Source of the DNA: Henricia sp. BOLD:AAB3569
Taxonomy: Eukaryota; Echinodermata; Asteroidea; Spinulosida; Echinasteridae
Reading direction: 5' to 3'
NCBI GenBank assembly: GCA_037783545.1
Contig: JBBELK010000636.1
Span: 992,001 to 1,056,000 of the forward strand
DNA length: 64,000 bases
The position numbers and the translations under genes are program-made. The notes beneath the pieces were generated by a model. It was not told the DNA's origin. It was given only the letters and a program-made list of their open reading frames with translations, and did no database searches. Positions 35,057 through 45,592 of the stretch are shown here, piece after piece (positions within the stretch are counted from its first letter, which is position 1; every line of letters starts with the position of its first letter).

Positions 35057-35260
35057 CGCTTAAAAATCTATTGTTAAATCAACAATTAAAACGTGCGGTG
35101 AGTGACTACTCTTTAAAGTGTTAAAATTCAACACCCATCGCGTTAAATCCAACATTTATCTCGTTGGATTTAACGCGATAACTGTTAGATTTTAACACTT
35201 TAAACAGTAGTCACTCACCGCACGTTTTAATTGTTGATTTAACAATAGATTTTTAAGCGC
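35057..35260. mobile_element. 204-bp foldback element
   Basis: Two arms of about 90 bp (GCTTAAAAATCTATTGTTAA, ACGTGCGGTGAGTGACTACT, TTTAACACTTTAAA) are near-perfect reverse complements around a short GTTGGATTTAACGCG loop region, which itself pairs with CGCGTTAAATCCAAC. No second copy lies in the window. Confidence 0.9.
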
Positions 35261-36112
35261 GCATTAAAAATGTCCTGACATGAGAAAACACTGTTCGTAC
35301 ATGTAGCTAGTCATGTACGTACATGTAGACAATCCACACGTGAAAGTCTTTTCTGGGAAATGCCTACCAGAGTAAGTACATGCATAACTCGGAATTGACA
35401 CACCTCCAAGGGTGCCCCCCTCCCCCACCCATCTAAAATATATATATATATATTCTCTTGATGAAAATTGAATCCAATGGCTTAATATGACAAAAGGTAC
35501 ATCCATAACCCAGATTAAACATGCCATCGCCTCCCCCACCCCCGCCCCCAAAAAAGTAAATATATTATTTCATTGAGGAAAATTCAATTAATTTTACTGT
35601 ACATGTAGCAAGGTATATATATGCAGGACACTATGATTTTTAATAGAACAAAAACTAATTTGGAAAATGTATAGTACATGTATACCAAATACATGTACAA
35701 AGCGCCCCAATGTACATGAACAAATAGGCCCTATTTGTGTAACATCAGAACAGTGCAGTGACTGAGCCGACAAAGGACAGCCATTGGACGGTTTTCTCAT
35801 CTGTTCAGCCCAACCTACAGAACAGTAAAAGCCACCTGCCAATCAAAACCATTTCATGCATGCTATCAATTAAGGCACCATCGGTGTGAAAATTGTTGCT
35901 GGGAGATTTTCTCTGCAGACAGGTAACTGATGGGCTGGGGTGGCTTTTCGCAGGTGGATGCAGATAATTTCAGCACATCAGGTGTCCAGATTATTGATGC
36001 ACTCAATGAAGGGCATCAAAGCTCACAAAATGATCCTTGTGAGGGACTTGACAGGAGCTGTGTACATAGTACATGTGCACGCACAATGTACAAAGAAATG
36101 TCTTCAATTCAG
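35261..36112. other. Unassigned intronic DNA
   Basis: It contains a TA run (35440-35451), several TACATGTA octamers and homopurine/homopyrimidine tracts. Sequence at 35840-36060 is repeat-free in appearance. No gene is supported. Confidence 0.3.
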
Positions 36113-36140
36113 TTTAAAGGCCATCATTTGCAATGACCCA
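36113..36140 (+). repeat. Solo end of element family A
   Basis: TTTAAAGGCCATCATTTGCA followed by ATGACCC matches the terminal region of the elements at 22612 and 8463. It directly precedes a family G element. Confidence 0.6.
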
Positions 36141-36170
36141 AAATGTTACTTTGTGATTTGACAACCTAGT

Positions 36171-36750
36171 TTAAAGGGCCCCTTATTTGGGATTTGTATT
36201 AATGAAATCTATGCTATAAATCCAATATACTCAGTTACATTCATAAAAATCTCATTTGGAGCTTGTTTGGGGAGTTAAAACAAAGGTTTTTAGTTTTTAT
36301 GCTAATGCAAATATGCATATTCATGACCAAGGTCACGATGTCACAAGAGGCAAACACAGGAAAATCACATTCAACTGTGCACAAAATATTCCACTTTTTT
36401 CTAAAACTTCCTGGAACTTTTGTTATCCACGAGTGTTTGAGTTTGTTCTACATGTTTCCTGTTGTAAGCCTTGACAAAACTGGGTGTAGAAACTGCAGCA
36501 ATTTGCCACAAGTCCAACTTGAAGTCTTATGTTTTTTCTTAACTTTTCCCTTCTGTCTTCCTTACGTGATGCACTCCAAACAGCACCCTCTGTCTGTGGT
36601 TTATTGCAATAAAATCTTCAAAGTTGAAAAAGGCTATCTTTTAAAAATTTTACATCCAAACGAACAATAGCATGTCTTGCTGAACAAGTAATCCATCATA
36701 TGAAGCAAAGATTAGGCAAAAAGTTGTTTAGCATGTCACAGGCCCTTTAA
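36171..36750 (+). mobile_element. TTAAAGGGCCC element family G, copy 2
   Basis: It begins TTAAAGGGCCCCTTATTTGG and ends CACAGGCCCTTTAA, with TTAA at both borders. It matches 26545-26883 inverted. The 135-residue frame inside shares about 60 residues with the frame of copy 1 but shows no recognisable protein family. Confidence 0.85.
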
Positions 36751-37012
36751 TACTCAGTGTTGCTACATGTAGCAATGGCAACAAAAACATGAATTGTTTT
36801 CATGACAATTTTCTTCCCCTTCTTTTGCAAACAATTGCATAACACAACACATTGGACCTACATGTACTGCACTTCTTCCCATCAGAAGGACGGATGAAGC
36901 TTGGTTAAATGCTTTGCTAATATGCAAAGAATGCAAGTTTCCACCTAAAGTTTGCAAGACTGAACAAAACTTCTTGACCACCTACTCTTTATAGAGCTTT
37001 TCGTATATTTTC

Positions 37013-37153
37013 TTAAAGGCAGAGGCTTGTCAGCAATGCGCGCGCGCCAAATTTGTGCCACGAAATACGCAGCTCCATAGCAAAGGCATGGAGCTGCGTA
37101 TTTCGTGGCACGAATTTGGCGCGCGCGCATTGCTGACGTGCCTCTGCCTTTAA
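37013..37153. mobile_element. Foldback MITE, GCGCGCGC family, copy 2
   Basis: Complete copy: TTAAAGGCAGAGGCTTGTCA is inverted as TGACGTGCCTCTGCCTTTAA. TTAA lies at both borders. The arms pair over about 60 bp around a CATAGCAAAGGCATG centre. Confidence 0.92.
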
Positions 37154-37169
37154 AATATTGATTATTGAT

Positions 37170-37340
37170 CAGCAGCCGATTTCACAAATCCTTGCGCACT
37201 GCGTAAGCCTGCTTGCGCAACTTTTTATTGCGTAAGCTGCGCAACATTCCGGTGATATTTACACGGTCTTATGGGGCTTACGCCATTTTCAAAAGTTGCG
37301 CAAGCTATATGTACGAAATTTTTCGTGAAATCAGCTGCAG
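37170..37340. mobile_element. Element family L, copy 1 (CAGCAGCCGATTTCAC ends)
   Basis: The left CAGCAGCCGATTTCAC pairs with the right GTGAAATCAGCTGCAG. TTGCGCAAC/GTTGCGCA words recur inside in both orientations. A second copy begins at 62311. Confidence 0.8.
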
Positions 37341-38225
37341 AACGGATGTTTGTTGAATACAGTAATAATAATAAATGTGAAATTAAATATTTTCTGTTTC
37401 AGAGAGAATCCTGCAGTTAAATGCTCTCAGAAAAACAATTTTATTGGGTTTCAACCCGACTGAACTTGCATGGGATGAGCTGACCTCTGGATCCATGCAT
37501 CTCTTAAACAGCCCTAGAAGTGCAGTAGGGAGGCACTTCGGGCAGAGTGGCGCACCCTGCCTCAGCAGCTCTTATGAAGGCTGGTGTAGTCAGCCTTGCC
37601 ACAAGGTGGTAATACATGATACTGACCGATAAAATACATTACGTCTCCAAGCCTCCTTAATCTTTTGGTCAGAGTGCAGTGTACAATGTAACTTGCATTT
37701 CTTTTATTTGTTGTTGAACCATACACTTTTTTGAGCACACAATACTGCTAGTGCACTCTTTATAAACTTGCCCCATGGTGGGGATTTGGTCAGTTTGAAT
37801 GTATTTGCCTATGTACAAGTATTAGATAGGGCAGGTGGGGAATAATTGATGAAGGTGTATAAGGATGGACACACACAGAGCCCCATGGATGTTCAGTACA
37901 AGCAGCAAGCCATTCTACATCTGGGTGGCTTGTAACAGCATCACCTGCAAAAGCAATCATAATACAGCCAGAAGGTACCGGTATCCTCAAGTACATTGTA
38001 TGCAAGTACAGTATGCATGCAGAGACTCTGGCTGCATCCAAAGCCCAGTACGCATTAGACTAATTTTTGTAAAAACCTACATGTACCACGAGTCAACTTT
38101 CCTTCATTTTTCTGTGTGTCCGCACTTGGATTTATTTTCAGCCCGTAGGATGTCCTTCGCCATTTAAAACCTTGGTAAAACTTAACAATAGCCTAATGTG
38201 TCACCTCCTCATTCAGGTCCATAAA
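37341..38225. other. Unassigned intronic DNA
   Basis: Single-copy in appearance with no supported gene. The stretch 37370-37640 lacks repeat features. Confidence 0.3.
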
Positions 38226-38740
38226 AGGCGTGTTTCTATTGAGACCCATTTACAGGATAATGCCGGAAAAGACGGAAAATTTGCTCAGTGGAAACGGGTC
38301 TTATCCGCTATTTTCCAGTAAATGGCGGGGAGAATTTTCCCCGGCAATTTTCCTTCTCGAGGAAGGAAAATGCCGGGGAATTTATCTGGTAAGCGCCAAT
38401 AGAGACATGCACCGTTCCACCCGAGTGCACGTGCTTGACCCCTGCATGTGACCTTTATTCTGTAAACTCACGAAGCATGATGAAGGCCTGTGAGCATGGC
38501 TATTTTCTGGATAGAGCGGCTCAGTAGAAACTTTGCGTTACCCACTATTTACAGGTAAATGGGTTTACCGGTACAATTCCGGATCTTCAATATAGACAGG
38601 CATGCAACAAAAAAAGGAAAATGCAAAAAATTCTCCCACTTTGTACAGTGTTCTTTAATTTTCAATGGGACGGATGAGGAAATAAAAAGAGGAAATCAGC
38701 TGATCAGCTGAAAAGTTGCATGCCTGAATAGAAACACGCT
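38226..38740. mobile_element. Punctuated element, CAATAGAAAC family, copy 1
   Basis: Ends AGGCGTGTTTCTATTGAG and GAATAGAAACACGCT are inverted. The words CCAATAGAGACATG, TTTACCGGTA and AATATAGACAGG punctuate the interior along with TTCCTTCTCGAGGAAGGAAA, a palindromic module. Copies lie at 57802 and, inverted, 58332. Confidence 0.85.
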
Positions 38741-39139
38741 AAATGAAATTACATGACTGCAATGTTTGTTCTCTTGTGGTTTTGCACTATACAATGGCCA
38801 TCTGCATGGGACTTCCCAGCGATTGATGCAAAATTATCAATGTAATTCTTCTGCGACACAGCCCACCCTGTAAAGCTTACGACCAAGCTTAAAACTTAAA
38901 ATCGACATTTGAGACTTCACAATTTCAGCCGTTCTCAATGGACTAAATTTGGTAAAATTAGCGAAGTTTTACCAAAATTAGACCAATGCGGAACGACTCA
39001 AGGCAGTGGACCATACCAATATGCTGACTTGTGGAGAGCATACCTGTACATGTAGCTTCCAGCAGCCATTCACAGTTTGTGGTCTATTATCAATGTTGTT
39101 GCTCACAGGGGATATTTGCACACTACCCAGGAAGCGTAA
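38741..39139. other. Unassigned DNA with a hairpin at 38928-38997
   Basis: GCCGTTC, CTAAATTTGGTAAAA at 38928 onward pair with TTTTACCAAAATTAG, GAACGAC to 38997, an imperfect hairpin of about 30-bp arms. The remainder is unassigned. Confidence 0.5.
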
Positions 39140-39511
39140 TTTTTTTTACACCACTGCGAGGGGAAAACGAGGGGTTTTGTACCTTTTTAGCGTCTTGAGA
39201 GGAGACTATATAATAGGTTAGGGTTAGTTATTTTTTTAAAGAATTTAGGGTTTTGAATGCGTTCGGTTTGCAACCAGCTTCGTGGTCTGGTTAGAAGAGA
39301 GCTCGACTTGTAATCATAAGGTCCCTGGTTCGAATCTCAGTGTTTGTGATTTTTCGAAATTTCTCAGTTTCTAATTTTTCTCTAATAGTGAGAGTAAGAG
39401 TTCTGACTATTTCCAAGATTGTCACTTGAGAAGTATCAGTCATTGGAAACTTAGACTCTATTCGGGTTGAAAATTCGGGGTGTACCCCTCGCTGCGGTGT
39501 AAAAAAAAAAA
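39140..39511. mobile_element. Inverted-repeat element with a tRNA-like centre
   Basis: TTTTTACACCACTGCGAGGGG is answered by CCCCTCGCTGCGGTGTAAAAA. Between them, 39283-39345 carries a tRNA-like A box (GTCTGGTTAGAAGAG) and B box (GGTTCGAATCT). No intact cloverleaf can be drawn. A SINE inserted in, or captured by, a foldback element is the simplest reading. Confidence 0.55.
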
Positions 39512-39874
39512 CACGCACCCAGGAATCACACCTGCAATTTCTTATGCTTTCCAGTTCGACTTTCTTTTCCAAGCATTTTACCAAGACAATTGTTAGAATT
39601 GAATTTTTGTGGTCATATTACACCTTGCAATCTGAAATGAAGGTCCATCGCATCTATTTTTAATGACTTCCTGGAACAACAGAGCTACATGTACGTATCT
39701 GCAGACAAATGTTGGTAAACAAGAAACATGCTGGAATTTCATATAGATGCAGCAATGTTTCAGAAAACCTATAAAATCCACGCACGGTTTTTGCATTAAG
39801 TGAATGCATTAAGTAAAAAAATGAGTGTGCACGGTCATTAAAAAAAAATGTATTTAGGAAGGCATGACTTTGAC
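39512..39874. other. Unassigned DNA
   Basis: No gene or repeat was recognised. Confidence 0.3.
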
Positions 39875-40357
39875 CCTGTTCTCATTGGAGAAATCGCTTC
39901 GTTCAACAATGATTCAATGTTGATTCGATGAAGAGATTTCCTGATGTGAACGCACACCTCTTTATTCGACGAAACAAAATACATGTACTTCATTCGACGA
40001 AGCAAATTTGTAATGTGAACTCTCTTCGTTCGACGAAGCGATTTGGCATGCCTGTACGTTACAGGCAAGCGCCTATGAAGCGTTTTTGACGCGCCACTGG
40101 AAAACCACACAGCACGTCTAGATGCTTAAAGCTGATGCGCAATGCGCATGTACGACCAGCCATAGTGACCTCCCACAGCTTCATCTGATCTTCGTTTGCG
40201 GTCACTTAATGTGAACGGTATAAGCTCTTCATTCGATCTTTGTTCAATATTCGTTAAGACAGATGTGAACGCACGCTTCATTAACTAACGATGATTAACT
40301 AACGATGATTAACTAATCATCATCGAAGGAGGCGATTTCTCTACTAGTAAGAACAGG
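39875..40357. mobile_element. Punctuated element with TGTGAACGCAC words
   Basis: CCTGTTCTCATTGGAGAAAT on the left is matched by the inverted right end (CCTGTTCTTACTAGTAGAGA). TGTGAACGCAC recurs at about 39947 and 40264 and as TGTGAACGG/TGTGAACTC at 40210 and 40015; TTCGACGAAGC recurs five times. CTTTGA occurs just outside both ends. Confidence 0.8.
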
Positions 40358-40511
40358 ATCTTTGAAACCATTGCTACCAACATTTTGATTAAGATAATTT
40401 TGGTCAACCCAAGTAGTAAAATTTTTGGTCATTGGAAATGTAAAATTCTACATAGTAGACTGTGTTGAAAACAGCCAACCCAGGCATATGGTGTTATGCA
40501 TGTTCAGTAAC

Positions 40512-40832
40512 TAGGGAGCTTTCGATTACACGACGCCGATGTGAAACAACGAAATGACATCACGCAAATCTACTGCGCATCGACGACCTTGTCTGTTCGT
40601 CCTCTTCCAAATTTCGCAACGTGCCTTGGGGCGAATGGTGTTGTGTAGAGAACGGCAATGTGGGGTGGTCCAAGGACGTCAGACAATGTATTTTTTGGGT
40701 CACGTGGCTGATTACGCGCCGTTGTGAAAGTCGAAATGGGTTCAAGTAGCACGGGAAATTTTGTGCAACGACGCTTGCGGTCAGCTTTTTCCTTATAGTT
40801 TCTCTCTCCGTCGTGTAATCGAAAGCTCCCTA
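40512..40832. mobile_element. TA-flanked MITE with TAGGGAGCTTTCGATTAC ends, copy 1
   Basis: The left TAGGGAGCTTTCGATTACAC and the inverted right end GTGTAATCGAAAGCTCCCTA are identical. The interior matches 48983-49265 inverted. Frames shared between copies reflect the repeat; no domain is seen. Confidence 0.9.
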
Positions 40833-41335
40833 TTATGGCCCTCAAGAATACGGGCAATTTTGTCAAGACTACAAAATCTGTTTGAACCTGCTTGATGCAT
40901 ATTGGTTACTATTACAAAATTATTTTTAATCTTCGTTAGAATTTTTTTTTTTATGAACCCACTGCATTGTAAATATTTTATTGCTGATACCCGAAGAGTC
41001 GTTAAGTATCGGATATTGGATGTTTCAGTCGAAATAGAAAGAATTACATTTATTACTGTGTGGGAGTTTTTGCTATACATAAAACACACGAAGTTCAACA
41101 TTTTATTACTCTTGGACATACAAGTGTTTAGAAATGAAATATGTGCAAATACTACAAGTGCATGAGCTAACATTGTAATCCCCTACTGTGCACACAGTGA
41201 GAAATTGCTTCCGAGAAAGAAAATAATTTTGGGACTATCAAAGTTTGCATACATGTAGGTGTCAATTTTGTGAGTGCAAAATGTAGCACACAGAAGTCAA
41301 AATTAAAACTGGAATTTACTCAAATGTGCATGCGA
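40833..41335. other. Unassigned intronic DNA
   Basis: AT-rich, with frames of 87 and 126 residues on opposite strands over the same bases. No domain or repeat was recognised. Confidence 0.3.
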
Positions 41336-42109
41336 GTCTTTCCACAGTAAAGGGGTCATTTTGGCAACACAGACCATATTTTCCAGAAAATACCTTTGTC
41401 TGGTCTCAAAATAAAACAAATACGTTTCAGTTGTTCTGAAGAGATAACTTAGGCCCAAAAAAAGTTACAAATAGTGTGACAACATGCCTTTCTAAAAACC
41501 CTGTGTACAAATTTCCTATACGCTCGTAACCGGGACGGCCTGAAATGTAACAAGTGTCCGTCCCGGTTATGAGCGTAAATTGGAAATTTGTACACAGGGT
41601 TTTTAAAAAGGTATGTTGTCACACTATTCGCTGGCAGAGTCGTGACGTCACATATTGCGGGTGCTGTGGTTACTGGTTCACGCTCACGTTTTACATCCAT
41701 TGTGTTTTCTTTTAGAAGAAATTATTTAAAAACAAGGACCATAATGACTTGCAATGGTTTGCACATACAGTACCTACTCTCATAGCGACATGCTATCCTG
41801 CCGCCTTATTTCGTGATGTTTGTAACAGAAAAACTGAACAGAAAATGTTTCCCTTGTGGCTCCTGTGCAAAACGAATGGAGAAACGCGTTGCCAAGCAAG
41901 TAGCGTGAACCGCTGCCAAAGAAGTGAGCACGTTTGCGCGGAAATTGACGTCACACTCTGCCAGCGAATTTGTAACCCGGCCTACATGTAGGTTATATCT
42001 TCAAAACAACTTAAACTTATTTCTTTTATTTTGTGACCAGACAAAGGCATTTCCTCGAAAATATGGTCTAGCTGTGTTGCCAAAAATGCCGCCTTTACTG
42101 TAGAAAGAC
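41336..42109. mobile_element. Foldback element family H, copy 1, with nested insertion
   Basis: Outer arms GTCTTTCCACAGTAAAGGGG and its inverted partner (CCTTTACTGTAGAAAGAC) enclose a second hairpin (41478-41612; GCTCGTAACCGGGACGG with CCGTCCCGGTTATGAGC). The inner right arm is split by the element at 41628-41967. Copies lie at 50192 and 55887. Confidence 0.88.
41628..41967. mobile_element. Nested element with TCGCTGGCAGAGT ends
   Basis: TCGCTGGCAGAGTCGTGACGT and ACGTCACACTCTGCCAGCGA are inverted ends. Comparison with the uninterrupted site in the copy at 55887 (cactatttgtaac) shows insertion with duplication of AT or ATT. Interior carries an 80-residue frame without domain. Confidence 0.85.
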
Positions 42110-42213
42110 CCACGTACACATGTTCATGCACGGTGACAAAACACAGTACTATAATGTGGGCCCATTAACCCTATAGGGTGCCTTAAAAAAATCTGTATTC
42201 ATGATTTGGAGAA

Positions 42214-42420
42214 TTAAGGAGCGTGTCCAGGTCACATTTTTTGACACCCCATTTTTCCCCATGGGTGTTAAGATTTTGATACTGTGTCATTTGTCATATT
42301 TTTTCCATTACCACATTGAAATTTCGCACTCTATATTTTCAAGGATATCGTCGAACCTTTTGCTTCCACATCCAAATTTTTTCCCATGGATAGTATTTTG
42401 GGGAAGTAGGCCTATTTTAT
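42214..42420 (+). mobile_element. Element family F, copy 2 (partial)
   Basis: Begins TTAAGGAGCGTGTCCAGG and matches family F through CCCCATGGGTGTTAAGATTT, TTTTCAAGGATATCGTCG and CTTCCACATCCAAATTT. The segment carrying AACATCGGTGG is deleted. Confidence 0.75.
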
Positions 42421-43295
42421 AATGGCATTTAATAATGGCATAAATATACATTATTAATGTGAATATTCCAAACGTGCATGTACATGTATGTATGGGTGAT
42501 GTTAAAATAAGGACTCGCGGTTTAAACAAGATTGATATGTGTGTGAAAACTGAAATTAGGCCAAAAAACAAAAAAGATGTTCTGGTTCTGGTCCGCGCGC
42601 GTCGATGTCAAGCATGCACGTTAATTTCAAGCATGCGCGTCAATCCTCCCTTTTTTTCGCGGCAGTTAAAACAGCGCCTTCTTTTGCCACACCGCCTCAC
42701 ATTTTCTAGACTGATCGCCAATCCTGTAGACTACGTAAGGAATGGGAACAAGTCTATGTATTTTCCCGAGTAGCTCGACCTCGTACTCGGGGCAACAGAT
42801 TGGGACGATGCTGATATTGAATGAGAACGAATGATAGTGAGTATGAGGTAATCAGCTGCAACAATTGCGGCTAGTTCTTACGCGTCACAACAAGGAATTG
42901 CAATTGTGAATTAGAGCATGTCTGAGCTGAATACTGAAATATTCCACTTATTTCCTTGTCCATTGTTTGTGGAGTGAAAACTCTCAGAACATTCAGTGTT
43001 GGGACGGCTCTGCAAGTTTACTATAGGCCTTACTGTGTACGAATCTGTGTGCAACGGAGGGGGGGAAGAAAAAACCAGCGTCGCCGCATCAATTCCTGAA
43101 CTTCGGTCTGACCAGAACACTTTTTTAGGGGGCCTTACATTAATTGTTTAATTTTAAAAAATTGACCGAAAATGCAGGTAACTTTTTTTGTCCATTGTTT
43201 TGGCACAAAAGTGTTTGAATAACCTGTAAAAACACACAATGCTTTTTAATCACATTCGAGTGAGTGTACTAACTGATTCACTCTGTAGAAAATGT
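42421..43295. other. Unassigned intronic DNA
   Basis: No supported gene. A 104-residue plus frame (42459-42773) has no domain. Confidence 0.3.
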
Positions 43296-43435
43296 TTAAA
43301 GGCACAGGCTCGTCAGCAATGCGCGCACGCCAAATTCGTGCCACGAAATACGCAGCTCCATGCCTTTGCTATGGAGCTTCGTATTTCGTGGCGTGTCCGC
43401 ATCCCTGACGAGCCTGTAGCTTTAAGATGGTTCAT
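43296..43435. mobile_element. Foldback MITE, GCGCGCGC family, copy 3
   Basis: TTAAAGGCACAGGCTCGTCA pairs with CTGACGAGCCTGTAGCTTTAA. TTAA lies at both borders. The right arm has lost the GCGCGCGC stretch. Confidence 0.88.
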
Positions 43436-44240
43436 ACAAGATACAGAATTGATAAGACATCAACAAAACAGTGTTAATGTGACAGGATTTTACTGGCTAT
43501 ACAGTTACCGTTGTGTCGGGTACTGACAGGTGAAAATCAAAAACAGAGCTTTTTCCTACGATATGTTGGTTTTATTTGTGCTTAATTAGGGTTAGGGGTT
43601 AAGGTTCTACTGCATACAAAATTCATTCAGTACTTTTGGAGCACATGCAGACAAAACTGAAGTGTGTTTCATTTTCTTTCTGTACACATATGTGTTGGAC
43701 CACTCTTAATCATCAAAAACACTGAAGCTGCGAACTTGTCGTTGATGAACGCATGACTGGCAATTTTGAGGGGGACATTAAATCAATCAGCGGCCTTCTT
43801 GTTTTCTAGCTCTGCATAAACCCAAGATGGCCCCCAGGAATTATAAACAGATGGATCATAATTTTCTAGTTCCCATAATTCACACCTTCTTTTTCCCCTT
43901 TGGCAGTGCTGACATTAAGGCAAGCATGAGTCATGGCAGGAAATCTTCAGCTATATACATGTGACAATATTATCACACCTATATCGGATGTCTTTACAGG
44001 TTGAACTACATGCTAAGCACGAATGCAACCAAATATGTATTCTGGTATTTTGTAATTAGCGTGTTTAGCTGTGTTGTCTTTTCATTTTGTGTTAAAGTGA
44101 TGAAAGCAACCGGGGAATTTCTTTAAAAGGATACAAGGAAAACAGGTGGTTGCAAAACAGTGTCTCATCAAAGTGAGCAAATCCTCTGCCACTGAAGAGT
44201 GTTACGTTCAAAGATAAAATACAATGAAAGAATGTGGGGT
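43436..44240. promoter_or_regulatory. Candidate cis-regulatory block (43720-44000)
   Basis: Sequence without repeat hallmarks or partner, containing AGGAATTATAAACAG, ATCATAATTTTCTAG and CCCATAATTCAC. Inference from single-copy appearance only. Confidence 0.25.
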
Positions 44241-44605
44241 GTTATGGGCGAGCGGTCTAGTGCGTCGAACTCAGGTTCCTGTGCCAGTACTAGAATGTGG
44301 GTTCGATTCCGGGCCGTGACAGGTTGCGGCACTTGTGCTCTTGAGCAAGGCACTTAATCACACTTGTTCCGTCCTTCGGAAGGGATGTAAAGCCCTGTGT
44401 GTTAGGTTTCGGTAACACACTTTAAAGATCCCAGAGCACTCTTTCGTGAAGAGCAAGGGGAGGGATTCCCCGGTGTCTCTGGCCGTTTCTAATTCAACTT
44501 AGAAGTTGATAGTTATTCGAATATCTATGTTAATTGAACCCATTCCTGTAATTGGCGGTCCTTCCGCTGTTGGATGTGGTGAATAAATAAATAAATAAAT
44601 AAATA
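44241..44605 (+). mobile_element. tRNA-derived SINE with (AATA)n tail
   Basis: The head GGGCGAGCGGTCTAGTGCG and GTGGGTTCGATTCCGGG resemble A and B boxes of a Leu/Ser-type tRNA. The body contains TTGAGCAAGGCACTTAATCA, a phrase common in SINEs of aquatic animals, and ends in AATAAATAAATAAATAAAT. A target duplication was not found. Confidence 0.85.
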
Positions 44606-44774
44606 CCACCATTGGACTTATTTTATTCCTGACAAATTTTTAAGGCCCAATACATGTATCATTTGCAAGATGAAACGTTTTATGGATTCATGGAATAAAG
44701 GCACAACACATTTTAGAAAGAGGAATGTTGGCAAACTAATCTGTAGAAATGTCAGCTACATAGACACATTAATG

Positions 44775-45370
44775 CTGCAGAAGACCTTCAAAATCCATGC
44801 TTTGCTTTGGTTAAATGCACACACACTTAAAACAATTCTAACAAAAAGTACCATCTTAAGCCATGTCTGCATTGGACCTTTTTTTTCGGAAGGTTTTACT
44901 GAGACGATGGTGAAATTTAAAAAAAGGTTAAATTTTACTGCTGTCCGCATTTGGACTTTTTGACATGGGAAAATATTACCGAGACCTTGGGAGAGCATGC
45001 ACAGTGCCCCTTCGCAGTTTGACCTTCAGGGCCCGGACATACGCTTCCAGAGCGCTTTTACGGACTTGATGTGTCCGCATTGGACTTTTCGTCTCGGGAA
45101 AAGTTACCTGGTCAATTTTCCTGGTCCGCAGTTGGCCAGGAAAAGTAACCGCTAGACTCAGGAAACGTTACTGAGAGGAAAACTTCCTAGGCTGTCCGCA
45201 TTGGATTAAAAAAAGTACCCACGTCTCGGTAAGTTCTCTCCGAAAACGTCCAATGCGGACAGGCCTATAGATGAATCAATGATGGAGAAGACCTTCAAAG
45301 TTAGTCCATGCCTTTTTTTGGTTAAATGTACACACACAAGCAAATTTCTAACAAAAGGTACCGTCTAAGA
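44775..45370 (+). repeat. Direct duplication around a punctuated element
   Basis: The stretch 44775-44858 (AGAAGACCTTCAAAATCCAT, GGTTAAATGCACACACAC, TCTAACAAAAAGTACC) recurs at 45286-45370. The first copy ends at the insertion point of the element 44859-45266; the second continues without it. Confidence 0.75.
44859..45266. mobile_element. Punctuated element with TGTCCGCATTGGACTTTT words
   Basis: Left AGCCATGTCTGCATTGGACC and right (inverted AGGCCTGTCCGCATTGGACG) are matching ends. CTGTCCGCATTTGGACT (44942), GTGTCCGCATTGGACT (45071) and CTGTCCGCATTGGAT (45192) punctuate the interior. TTA and ATA at the borders suggest a 3-bp target. Confidence 0.82.
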
Positions 45371-45454
45371 CAAAAATAAACTCATGTTGTATTTGCTAGC
45401 AACACTTTGAGTAAGATTTTTTTATTCTTTTTAGTAAGGACCTTACGATTTTTG

Positions 45455-45592
45455 TTCTCATCCCAAGTTCGGTTGTTTCATTTCAATGGTGATTAGGCAC
45501 CATACAATATGTTTGTACGTTCATAAGGTTTTCTTGTCAACTCATGAAATAAATGTTTTGGGTCATTGCAAATGATATAATGGGCATTTAAA
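45455..45592 (+). repeat. SINE 3' fragment and family A solo end
   Basis: CCCAAGTTCGGTTGTTTCAT to TTAGGCACCATAC (45463-45507) matches the 3' part of the SINE at 27309. TTGGGTCATTGCAAATGATA at 45553-45592 matches the terminal region of family A. Confidence 0.65.

Noticed and set aside
39218-39232. GGTTAGGGTTAG as telomere-like repeat
   Set aside because: Only two units, in the wrong context; also seen at 3463 and 43590 as isolated short matches.
40560-40866. Frames shared with 49022-49255
   Set aside because: Explained by two copies of the TA-flanked MITE; no domain and frames are not kept end to end.
44241-44320. Possible Leu or Ser tRNA gene
   Set aside because: It continues into a SINE body with an AATA tail, so it is the head of a retroposon.
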